From the NCBI GenBank assembly GCA_949542085.1, contig CATGXW010000059.1:1-6033 (forward strand): 6,033 bases of DNA, in the 5' to 3' direction. Shown here in pieces: positions 1 to 6,033 of the stretch. Position 1 is the stretch's first letter. Each line of letters opens with the position of its first letter. The translations under genes were made by a program, and so were the position numbers. Source of the DNA: an uncultured Alphaproteobacteria bacterium. GTDB lineage: Bacteria > Pseudomonadota > Alphaproteobacteria > RF32 > CAG-239. The notes under the pieces are model-generated. The model saw only the letters and a program-made list of their open reading frames with translations. It was not told the DNA's origin and did no database searches.

Positions 1-2357
1 AAAACGCCGCTGATTGCACGGATCATCGTGTCGGCGGAGGCGTTCAACATCCGATTGACGGTTTAACCTGTTATGAAAAATGTGTTTGCGACACCTCTTA
101 CTACAAATATTCAGCATCTAGCTGTGCTTCCCCCAAAGTATTATCCGGTGAGAGCTGTTCTGATTTGACGAAAGACGACGCTGAACAAGCATCGTCTGAA
201 AAGTATTACAGCGAATGCTCTTGCCCGAGTGACTATAACTTATCCAAGTGCCCAACCAATGCGACTTGCGAAACATGTAACTCCAAGTACAAATTCATTA
301 ATTGTAAAGACGGATATACCAACCAAAATGGTAGCTGTGTCAAAAATGAAGATTGCAGCGCCTATCCGTTGACGGTTTGTCCGACGGGCGGAACTTGTTC
401 TTCTTGTCCGGACAACACTGCCAAGAAAAAACTGGACAGTTGTGACGCTACAAAAGGCTGGAAGCTATCCAACGGTACTTGTGTGGCCGTTGTCTGTCCG
501 GCCGGTTACACCGCAGGCGTGACAAGCTGTACCAGCGGTAGCACCAAACCGGATTACGCTCAAAGCGGTTGGTCCGGTGGTCAACAATGCGGGCTGTGTA
601 AGTGCAATAACACAGACACAAATTGTACAGCGGCAAGCTATCCTTTAACATCCGCGCCGGCAAACGCCACCTATGAAAACTGCAGTACTGGTTGCGGCTC
701 AGAAAAAGTTACAAGATATAGCATCAAAACCTGTAAAGACGGATACAAATTAGTAGACGGCGCTTGTAAATCTGATACTTGTCCGGAAGGGTACGGCACG
801 ACGGCATGTTCGTTGTCTCAAACCCAGACAGGAAGGATAGCAAATGAAGCAGGTACAATCTGCTATAAGTGTGAGGATAATGATACAGATGGCGTTTATC
901 AGGTATGTATAGACAGCGATGATAACTTCAGCGACCGTACTAATGCTGCCTGCTGTATGAATGTTGCAAAAGATTACTGTGATGATCCTGATTACATGGG
1001 GCCGGATGATATTCTTTACTCTGATGGTTCTACCTGTGACAATATTGTCTTGAATAAGACACCTCTGGCAGTTGTCCTTGATGATGATAACTACTTTGCT
1101 GTCGGAATTCATTTTATGACAAGAACAAACTCCAATTATTGGAGCAAATCGACGCAGGTTGACTCAGGAAGAGCTTTTACGGAAACAAACTATAATAGCT
1201 GTAGAGATGTAAAAGAGATTGAAGAAAGAGGCGATTCATATGGTTGCAGCCTTGACAACCCAAGGGTATCCGTATACGCATACGGTCCACGTACAACGCA
1301 ATGCGCTCTTAAACGTGGCGCAGCAGATGAAACCGGAGAAGCGGATCAGATTCAAAACGTCAACGTCTTCCAAGAAGCTCTCAGTGTTACCGGTTCGATA
1401 AACAAAGAATATCTGGGATGTCGAACCCCTAAAGGACAACTCGGAAAAGATATTCTTGACAAAAAGGGACTCTGGTATGTTCCATCGGTTTCTGAAATGC
1501 AAGCTTTAGATATGAAAGAAATGAATTGCAAAATCAGACTGATGCAGAAAGTTTCTGAAAATGCCGTTGTTACGGAGGAATTTTATTACGGAGAAAATGT
1601 AAATTATTGGCTACCCTATGCGGCTTTGGGCAATTTCCCCTGCGCTTATGAATCCGGACGCACAGGAAATACTGCTACAGGTGGCCCTGTTGGAGGTCCC
1701 TATGGCGACCTACCATCGTCATCTCAATTGCAGGCCATTCTGTTTATTGATCCGAGAGAATATGCCGAACTGGCCAAAGATCCCGATCGCTGTAATAAAA
1801 ATGAGATATGTGCCGAGTTTGCTGCTGCACGAGGAAAAACGCTGGTAACAAGCACAGAGGAAATGACCGCCGCTCTGAATGCCGGAAAAAGAGAGATTTA
1901 CATAAAAGGAAACGTCTCTATGACCAACGAAGCTACTATGGGCATCGGCAGAGGTACCGTGGATATTTACAATGCTTATTCCCTTAACACATCTTGTGTT
2001 GATTCAACAACAAGATTAAGCGGAGAATTTTATCCTAGATTGGCTGATTGGAAGATTCGTGATGTGGGGTTCAACTTTGATACGGTATTTATGGATGGTA
2101 CACCAAGTCTATCTTTTGCAGAAGGTGGAACTATTAAAAACCTTGTAATTAACAATATCACTGAAAAACCAATAACAACGATTAACTTCAGCGGAACCTA
2201 TTATGATATCGGTACTGTTTCGATTGCCGAACCTGGTTCTCGCGTAATCATTAACTGTTCAGAAACAAATATTGATAAAAACAAAACGCTTCAGCCGGTT
2301 TGTGAACGAGGCTCCATAACATTCAATGGACGTGTTGTATGCAATAAGTGTTGGTAA
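1..2357 (+). CDS. Cysteine-rich secreted/surface protein, 5'-truncated by window edge
   Basis: I do not recognise a named family. The frame is open from nt 3 to the TAA at 2355-2357, giving 784 visible residues. A TTG at 165 could be read as a start, but the codons before it continue the same cysteine-rich style, so the true start and any signal peptide lie off the left edge. Window residues 1-326 hold about 37 cysteines in C-x-GY/W...G-x-C modules, typical of disulfide-rich extracellular repeats. Residues about 338-500 (LYSDGSTC, a run of Asp before NYFAVGI, then WYVPS at 491-495) loosely resemble Lcl/DUF1566-type extracellular domains. From about residue 614 to the end, after LVTSTEEM, the chain is rich in short beta-strand-like segments with Asn and Gly turns and could be a beta-helix. 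It closes with C-x-x-C-W. No catalytic motif is visible. Extracellular adhesion or structure is inference. The gene is followed by its own terminator and converges on ileS. Confidence 0.9.
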   Translation, partial: NAADCTDHRVGGGVQHPIDGLTCYEKCVCDTSYYKYSASSCASPKVLSGESCSDLTKDDAEQASSEKYYSECSCPSDYNLSKCPTNATCETCNSKYKFINCKDGYTNQNGSCVKNEDCSAYPLTVCPTGGTCSSCPDNTAKKKLDSCDATKGWKLSNGTCVAVVCPAGYTAGVTSCTSGSTKPDYAQSGWSGGQQCGLCKCNNTDTNCTAASYPLTSAPANATYENCSTGCGSEKVTRYSIKTCKDGYKLVDGACKSDTCPEGYGTTACSLSQTQTGRIANEAGTICYKCEDNDTDGVYQVCIDSDDNFSDRTNAACCMNVAKDYCDDPDYMGPDDILYSDGSTCDNIVLNKTPLAVVLDDDNYFAVGIHFMTRTNSNYWSKSTQVDSGRAFTETNYNSCRDVKEIEERGDSYGCSLDNPRVSVYAYGPRTTQCALKRGAADETGEADQIQNVNVFQEALSVTGSINKEYLGCRTPKGQLGKDILDKKGLWYVPSVSEMQALDMKEMNCKIRLMQKVSENAVVTEEFYYGENVNYWLPYAALGNFPCAYESGRTGNTATGGPVGGPYGDLPSSSQLQAILFIDPREYAELAKDPDRCNKNEICAEFAAARGKTLVTSTEEMTAALNAGKREIYIKGNVSMTNEATMGIGRGTVDIYNAYSLNTSCVDSTTRLSGEFYPRLADWKIRDVGFNFDTVFMDGTPSLSFAEGGTIKNLVINNITEKPITTINFSGTYYDIGTVSIAEPGSRVIINCSETNIDKNKTLQPVCERGSITFNGRVVCNKCW
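234..794 (+). repeat. Degenerate cysteine-rich modules inside the secreted protein (three copies)
   Basis: Three related, diverged modules can be aligned by eye: about 234-356, 363-509 and 639-794. Each has a C/A-P-x-x-x-T-C/Y-x-x-C core followed by a C-x-x-(x)-G-Y/W-x-x-x-x-G-x-C tail. The tails read CKDGYTNQNGSC, CDATKGWKLSNGTC and CKDGYKLVDGAC. Modules 2 and 3 both begin with YPLT, and both end in CP-x-GY. In module 3 two cysteines of the core are replaced (APANATYENC against CPTGGTCSSC). The 510-638 stretch between modules 2 and 3 is cysteine-bearing but does not align. The nucleotide copies are only partly identical, so these are old protein repeats rather than a recent tandem duplication. 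Confidence 0.6.
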
Positions 2358-2372
2358 AAGCAAGTTAACTTT

Positions 2373-2407
2373 AAGTCCTCGGGTGGATTTATCCCGAGGG
2401 CTTTTTT
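2373..2407 (+). terminator. Rho-independent terminator of the cysteine-rich gene
   Basis: Sixteen bases after the TAA lies an 11-bp stem, AAGTCCTCGGG (2373-2383) with CCCGAGGGCTT (2393-2403), containing one G-U pair. The loop is 9 nt, and the T run extends through 2407. This is a textbook intrinsic terminator in the + direction. Confidence 0.9.
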
Positions 2408-2431
2408 ATGCCGATATATTATTTCTTATTC

Positions 2432-2466
2432 AAAAAAAACGGCTCTTATTTTCAAAGAGCCGTTTT
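2432..2466 (-). terminator. Rho-independent terminator of ileS
   Basis: On the - strand a perfect 12-bp stem, AAAACGGCTCTT with AAGAGCCGTTTT (+ strand arms 2436-2447 and 2455-2466), has a 7-nt loop. Eight consecutive T residues (2439 down to 2432) follow or overlap the 3' arm. It begins 16 bases past the ileS stop codon. Read on the + strand it has only four T residues, so it is best assigned to ileS, though it could back up the neighbouring + terminator. Confidence 0.9.
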
Positions 2467-2482
2467 ACATGTCCTAATAAAA

Positions 2483-5400
2483 TCAGGCGACTTTAACGTC
2501 ACAGACTTTCGCATCAAAGGTTATCTTCGCACCTTCAATGTCAGCCTCTGTTCCGTTTGCACACCCCTCATCTATTTTGACGGCCAAAACCTGATCGGAA
2601 ATGTAAGCTTTGTTTTCCTGCAAGGCTTTTGCCAATTGTGCATCGGTTGTCGCATAGCAAAGTTCAATGCGGTCAGAAATATTGAAATCTTTATCCTTAC
2701 GCAATGTCTGAACCAAGCGGACAAAGTCACGAGCCATACCCTCACGCTTCAACTCTTCAGTCAGCTTAGTGTCTAAGGTGACGACCGCTTTGTTATCGGC
2801 AAACGCTTTACCAGCAACGCCGTCTTTCATATCCAGACGAACTTCAAACAAATCCGGAGTTAATGTTTTTCCGGCAATAGACAAGGTGCCGTCCTCGTTT
2901 AATTGCCACTGCCCTTGTTTGTAGGCCCCCATAACGGCACCCATATCCTTTCCGAGGGCTTTTCCCAACAGCGGTGTGTAAAGATAAACCGTCTTGGTGG
3001 CATAGTTGGACAGATTATTGTCAAACTTAACGTCCTTGACATTCAGCTCATCTTTAACGATTTCTTGATAAGCGACGTCAAGTTCAGCTCCGATAACCGT
3101 CAGACTGCTCAACGGCAAGCGGTTGCGCAGATTTTTTTCTTCTCGGATAAATTTGGCTGTTGAGCACAAATCCTGAACAAAGTCCATGGAGTCAACCAAC
3201 TTCTTGTCGTACACAATATTGCCCAACTGCGGATAATCCGTCAAATGAACAGATTCCTCACCAGTCAGGGTTTTGAACATATATTCGCTGACAAAAGGCA
3301 TCAACGGCGCAGCAATCTTGGCAACGTTGACCAAAACCGTATACAGAGTGTCAAACGCCTGAGCATCTCCTTCCCAGAAGCGGTCACGCGTGCGGCGGAT
3401 GTACCAGTTGTTCAAAATCTCCATAAAGGCAGCGATTTCATTAGTGGCCATAGACACATCGTAAGTTTCAAGCCCTTGTTTTACCACATCGCGCAAATGT
3501 TTCAGTTTGGAGAGGATGTAGTTGTCAATCGCTTCATTTGAAACACTGATTTCCTTAGCTTTATATTCCTCGGCATTAGCATACAATGTAAAGAAATAGA
3601 AAGCGTTCCACAACGGAATCAACGCCACGCGGGCAGCTTTGGCGATTTCTTTACCTTCTTTGTCAACGGCCAGATTACCGCCTTTCAAAACCGGAGAAGA
3701 AACCAAGAACCAACGCAGAGCATCGGAGCCGATGTTTTCCAAAACCTCGTTCGGATCAGGATAGTTTTTCAGACGTTTGGACAACTTCTGGCCACCCTCA
3801 GCCATCAACAAACCGGTGCAAATACAGTTTTTGAACGCCGGACGATTATGCAAAGCCGTTGACAACACTGTCAATGTGTAGAACCAACCGCGAGTTTGAT
3901 CCATTGCTTCAACAATAAAATCTGCCGGAAAGTGATTTTCAAACCATTCTTTATTTTCAAACGGATAGTGTATCTGGGCATACGGCATTGAACCTGATTC
4001 AAACCAGCAGTCAAAGACATCGCCGACACGACGCATCATGGTCTGGCCGGTCGGATCATCCGGATTGGGGTATACAACATCATCAATATATGGTTTGTGC
4101 AGATTGGTTACCTCAATACCGGTCTTTTCCTTAATCTCGGCAATAGAACCGAAAACATCAACACGCGGGAATTTCGGATTATCAGACTTCCAAACCGGAA
4201 TCGGCGTTCCCCAAAAACGATTGCGGGAAATTGACCAATCACGAGCGCCTTCCAACCATTTGCCGAAACGTCCGTCTTTAATGTGCCCCGGAACCCAGTT
4301 AATCTGCTGATTATTGGCCACCATTTCATCACGGAAATCCGTTACCTTAACAAACCAAGAAGACATAGCTTTATACATCAACGGTGTGTCCGTGCGCCAG
4401 CAGAACGGATAAGAGTGGGTGTATTGTTCTTTTTTGACCAATATGCCGCGGTCTTTTAACAGCTGCATAATCGGTTCATTGGTTTCAAAAACCTGTTGGC
4501 CCTGATAGTCAGGAACTTCCGCCGTAAATTTGCCCGCTTCATCAACAGGACAAACGACCGGAAAGTTTTCGTCATAAGCGCGGCAGGCATCAAAGTCGTC
4601 CTGTCCGAAACCGGGGGCGATATGAACGACGCCGGTACCGTCTTCGGTGGACACAAATTCACCGGAAAGAACCTTAAAAGCGCCCTGCTCTTTCAAGTGT
4701 TTGAAATAAGGGAACATCGGCTCATAGCTCATGCCGATCAAATCTTTTCCTTTCAAAGTCCCGACTTCCTGAGCTTTTTCGAGTTGTTTTTTATAACGTC
4801 CTTTTAATGCCGTGCCAATGACATATTTTTCATTGCCTTCCTGCATGACGGAGTAGTCAATGTCGTTTCCAACAGCCAACATCAGATTTGACGGTAATGT
4901 CCACGGTGTGGTTGTCCAAACCAGAATATTCATCCCATTCTCAAGTTTGAACATAACGGTAATCGCGTTATCGGTTTTATCCTGATAGCCTTGGTTAACC
5001 TCAAAGTTGGAGAGTGGTGTTTCCGCAGCCCAAGAATAAGGCAAAACGCGATAATCTTCATAAACCAATCCTTTATCATACAACTGCTTAAAGTTGCTGA
5101 TAACGCTTTCCATAAACGGCAAATCCATGGTTTTGTAGTCATGGTTAAAATCAACCCAGCGTCCGATGCGCTTAAACATATCAACCCAAATACCGGAATA
5201 TTTCAACACATCGGAGCGGCAGAAATCATTAAACTTTTCAACGCCAAATTCTTCAATTTGTTTACGGCCGGACACACCCAATTGTTTTTCGGCAGACATT
5301 TCGGCAGGCAGGCCATGGCAATCCCAGCCCAAACGGCGCTCAACCTTTTTGCCGTTCATGGTCTGGAAACGAGCGACCACGTCTTTAACATAAGACACCA

Positions 5401-5587
5401 TAATGTGTCCGTAGTGCGGTGTTCCGTTAGCAAAAGGAGGACCGTCATAAAAGACAAATTCGGCGGCACCGTCACGATTGTGAACCGATTTTTCAAAAGT
5501 GTTGTTATCTTCCCAGAATTTGAGAACTTCTTTTTCAACTTCAACGAAGTCTGGTTTTGCCTTAACATCGGCATAATGTTTAGTCAT
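2483..5587 (-). CDS. ileS: Isoleucyl-tRNA synthetase, type 2 (eukaryote-like)
   Basis: This cytoplasmic class I synthetase activates isoleucine with ATP, transfers it to tRNA-Ile and hydrolyses mischarged Val-tRNA-Ile. The Rossmann-fold signature is HYGH at residues 58-61 within PPFANGTPHYGH, and the second ATP-binding signature is KLSKR at 601-605, a Leu variant of KMSKR. WDCHGLPAE is at 88-96. The editing (CP1) insertion carries WTTTPWTLPSN (224-234) and GTGVVHIAPGFGQDD (317-331), including the conserved Asp near 331. DWSISRNRFWG (450-460), DCWFESGS (526-533) and DQTRGWFYT (563-571) complete the catalytic core. The anticodon-binding helices and a long C-terminal extension follow. The C-terminus lacks the paired-Cys zinc finger of the E. 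coli-type enzyme, and the 1034-residue length and the KxSKR form match type 2 enzymes. ATG at 5587 is preceded by AAGG 10 nt upstream and by an in-frame TAA, so the start is well bounded. The gene appears monocistronic, with its own promoter, leader and terminator. Confidence 0.98.
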   Translation of the reverse strand: MTKHYADVKAKPDFVEVEKEVLKFWEDNNTFEKSVHNRDGAAEFVFYDGPPFANGTPHYGHIMVSYVKDVVARFQTMNGKKVERRLGWDCHGLPAEMSAEKQLGVSGRKQIEEFGVEKFNDFCRSDVLKYSGIWVDMFKRIGRWVDFNHDYKTMDLPFMESVISNFKQLYDKGLVYEDYRVLPYSWAAETPLSNFEVNQGYQDKTDNAITVMFKLENGMNILVWTTTPWTLPSNLMLAVGNDIDYSVMQEGNEKYVIGTALKGRYKKQLEKAQEVGTLKGKDLIGMSYEPMFPYFKHLKEQGAFKVLSGEFVSTEDGTGVVHIAPGFGQDDFDACRAYDENFPVVCPVDEAGKFTAEVPDYQGQQVFETNEPIMQLLKDRGILVKKEQYTHSYPFCWRTDTPLMYKAMSSWFVKVTDFRDEMVANNQQINWVPGHIKDGRFGKWLEGARDWSISRNRFWGTPIPVWKSDNPKFPRVDVFGSIAEIKEKTGIEVTNLHKPYIDDVVYPNPDDPTGQTMMRRVGDVFDCWFESGSMPYAQIHYPFENKEWFENHFPADFIVEAMDQTRGWFYTLTVLSTALHNRPAFKNCICTGLLMAEGGQKLSKRLKNYPDPNEVLENIGSDALRWFLVSSPVLKGGNLAVDKEGKEIAKAARVALIPLWNAFYFFTLYANAEEYKAKEISVSNEAIDNYILSKLKHLRDVVKQGLETYDVSMATNEIAAFMEILNNWYIRRTRDRFWEGDAQAFDTLYTVLVNVAKIAAPLMPFVSEYMFKTLTGEESVHLTDYPQLGNIVYDKKLVDSMDFVQDLCSTAKFIREEKNLRNRLPLSSLTVIGAELDVAYQEIVKDELNVKDVKFDNNLSNYATKTVYLYTPLLGKALGKDMGAVMGAYKQGQWQLNEDGTLSIAGKTLTPDLFEVRLDMKDGVAGKAFADNKAVVTLDTKLTEELKREGMARDFVRLVQTLRKDKDFNISDRIELCYATTDAQLAKALQENKAYISDQVLAVKIDEGCANGTEADIEGAKITFDAKVCDVKVA

Positions 5588-5640
5588 TGGCGAAATACCT
5601 TAATTTTACAGATTGATTTTATTGGAAAAATTTTTGATGA

Positions 5641-5710
5641 TTATGTGCGAAAAAGTATATCCCCTAAGGGATAATAATGAATGAAACATCTATGTAAAAA
5701 TTGCACATAA
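5641..5710 (-). promoter_or_regulatory. ileS: ileS leader RNA with alternative stems (candidate attenuator)
   Basis: In the - strand transcript UUAUGUGC (5710-5703), which contains the leader-peptide AUG, can pair perfectly over 8 bp with GCACAUAA (5648-5641). Alternatively UUAUGU (5710-5705) can pair with ACAUAG (5695-5690) in a local hairpin with a 9-nt loop and one U-G pair. The two pairings exclude each other. Between them a 6-bp hairpin, UAUCCC-UUAG-GGGAUA (5673-5658), overlaps the last Ile codon and the stop of the leader ORF. It is followed 3 nt later by five U residues (5654-5650 region). The hairpin is far weaker than the 11-12 bp terminators elsewhere in the window, so whether it terminates transcription, or the switch acts on translation, cannot be told from sequence. 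Confidence 0.35.
5664..5708 (-). CDS. Candidate isoleucine-rich leader peptide of ileS (14 aa)
   Basis: The short ORF reads ATG at 5708-5706 to TAG at 5666-5664 and encodes MCNFYIDVSFIIIP. Four of its 14 codons are Ile: ATA at position 6 and ATT-ATT-ATC at positions 11-13, just before Pro and the stop. AAAGG (5722-5718) lies 9 nt before the ATG, a spacing similar to that of ileS itself. The ORF starts about 25 nt after the start site predicted from the promoter at 5740-5768, and it ends 76 nt before the ileS ATG. Short peptides rich in the regulating amino acid are the sensors of classical attenuators such as the E. coli trp, his and pheST leaders. By analogy, ribosome stalling at Ile codons when charged tRNA-Ile is scarce could raise ileS expression. 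The sequence is AT-rich, so a run of ATT codons could arise by chance. The function is inference. Confidence 0.45.
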   Translation of the reverse strand: MCNFYIDVSFIIIP

Positions 5711-5739
5711 CCTAAAGCCTTTAATAAAAAACTGAAGTT

Positions 5740-5768
5740 AATTTAATACAGGAATGGCGGCGAGTCAA
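5740..5768 (-). promoter_or_regulatory. Sigma70-like promoter for the ileS leader and ileS
   Basis: On the - strand TTGACT (5768-5763; 5 of 6 matches to TTGACA) is separated by exactly 17 nt from TAAATT (5745-5740; 4 of 6 matches to TATAAT). The predicted start is near 5733, giving an untranslated leader of about 145 nt before ileS. It lies just downstream of the terminator at 5790-5826, so the unit begins after transcription from upstream is stopped. Confidence 0.55.
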
Positions 5769-5789
5769 TTGCAAAATTCGCAATCGTTT

Positions 5790-5826
5790 AAAAAGAAAAA
5801 ACACCGGCTTTTCACAAAGCGGGTGT
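5790..5826 (-). terminator. Rho-independent terminator of an upstream - strand transcript
   Basis: On the - strand ACACCCGCTTT (5826-5816) pairs with AAAGCCGGTGT (5811-5801) around a GTGA loop: two 5-bp halves with a single C-C mismatch. The tract TTTTTCTTTTT (5800-5790) follows directly. No complete gene ends nearby inside the window, so the terminated transcript is either a gene whose coding end lies beyond or very near the right edge, or a small RNA encoded in 5827-5960. Confidence 0.75.
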
Positions 5827-6033
5827 CTTAGAAAAAACACGATGGCAGGACACAAAATCTTTTCACAAAGATTATATCGGTCCAATTTACTAAAAAAGAT
5901 ATCCGATATCGTATGGCTAAACCGATACAGATCTTTTTCAGCAAGTTTTTGAAGCTCTTGTTTTCATTTGTAAATATGTGTACTAATAACCCAATAATAT
6001 ATTAAAAGTTTTTAATGATGATGTTGTCTTAGC
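5827..6033. other. Noncoding AT-rich stretch with nested inverted repeats (5856-5938); nothing recognised in 5939-6033
   Basis: No convincing ORF, tRNA or known RNA family was recognised. A perfect 7-bp hairpin, AATCTTT with AAAGATT (5856-5873), carries the same cap as the neighbouring terminator; the 12-bp sequence CTTTTCACAAAG occurs at 5808-5819 and again at 5859-5870. ATATCGG (5874-5880) can pair with CCGATAT (5903-5909), or TATCGGT (5875-5881) with ACCGATA (5921-5927). AAAAAGAT (5893-5900) pairs with ATCTTTTT (5931-5938) around TATCG/CGATA. Read on the - strand this block runs into the terminator at 5790-5826, so it could be the 3' part of a small RNA or a long 3' untranslated region. 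On the - strand a coding end could occur close to the right edge (stops in all three frames within the last 60 bases), but too little is visible to call one. Confidence 0.4.

Noticed and set aside
165..167. TTG as start codon of the cysteine-rich gene
   Set aside because: The frame is open upstream to the window edge with the same Cys-rich composition, there is no ribosome binding site, and a secreted protein would need a signal peptide that is not found after this codon.
2408..2776. 122-codon + strand ORF beginning at the end of the first terminator
   Set aside because: Its start sits right after a terminator T run, it crosses the ileS terminator hairpin and then runs antisense to ileS, and the protein resembles no family.
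4991..5674. 227-codon ORF on the + strand antisense to the 5' end of ileS
   Set aside because: It lies almost entirely opposite a strongly conserved synthetase frame, has no recognisable motif and no clear ribosome binding site, and its end runs into the ileS leader. It is a shadow of the ileS reading frame.
5588..5733. T-box riboswitch in the ileS leader
   Set aside because: The leader is too short (about 145 nt), no T-box consensus was seen, and there is no strong antiterminator/terminator pair; a peptide-based mechanism fits better.
5790..5960. 4.5S SRP RNA, tmRNA or RNase P RNA on the - strand
   Set aside because: None of the conserved core sequences of these RNAs was found.
5949..5995. 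Possible + strand promoter (TTGTTT, 17 nt, TACTAA) near the right edge
   Set aside because: The match is poor in very AT-rich DNA and no gene start is visible downstream inside the window.
5871..6033. About 50-codon open stretch on the - strand (ending in TAA near 5830)
   Set aside because: It has no ATG, GTG or TTG with a ribosome binding site at its beginning, has no family resemblance, and coincides with the inverted-repeat block, which explains the sequence better.

Overview
The window (6033 bp) holds two large convergent protein-coding genes and a regulatory-looking noncoding stretch. Nothing in it fixes the species. The moderate-to-low GC content, a eukaryote-like (type 2) isoleucyl-tRNA synthetase and a long cysteine-rich secreted-type protein with 'C-x-x-GY...G-x-C' modules together fit an uncultured, host-associated Gram-negative, for example one of the gut alphaproteobacterial lineages. 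That placement is inference from memory of protein style, not a search result.

Layout. From the left edge to 2357 (+ strand) runs the 3' part of a cysteine-rich, apparently extracellular or surface protein. Its start lies outside the window; the frame is open to the first bases. Three regions are visible: a cysteine-rich N-terminal region with degenerate repeats, a middle region that vaguely resembles the Lcl/DUF1566 type of extracellular domain, and a C-terminal beta-strand-rich region that may be a beta-helix. The 125-bp gap 2358-2482 carries two back-to-back intrinsic terminators, one for each strand. From 5587 down to 2483 (- strand) lies a complete ileS of 1034 codons, encoding an isoleucyl-tRNA synthetase of the type found in eukaryotes and some bacteria.

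Upstream of ileS (5588-6033) there is no large gene, but the sequence is organised. Reading on the - strand there is a strong intrinsic terminator for an unseen upstream transcript (about 5826-5790), then a sigma70-like promoter (5768-5740), then about 25 nt after the predicted start site a short ORF of 14 codons with a good ribosome binding site. Its product, MCNFYIDVSFIIIP, ends in three consecutive isoleucine codons just before Pro-stop. The ORF overlaps alternative RNA stems and a weak hairpin followed by five U residues. This is the arrangement expected of a leader-peptide attenuator sensing charged tRNA-Ile, sitting directly ahead of the gene that charges tRNA-Ile. It is the most interesting item in the window and remains a hypothesis.

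Further right (5827-5938) is an AT-rich block of inverted repeats. It includes a hairpin that shares an identical UUU-GUGA-AAA cap with the adjacent terminator hairpin, and one arm that can pair with two alternative partners. It may be the 3' part of a small structured RNA on the - strand. Nothing recognisable was seen between 5939 and 6033.
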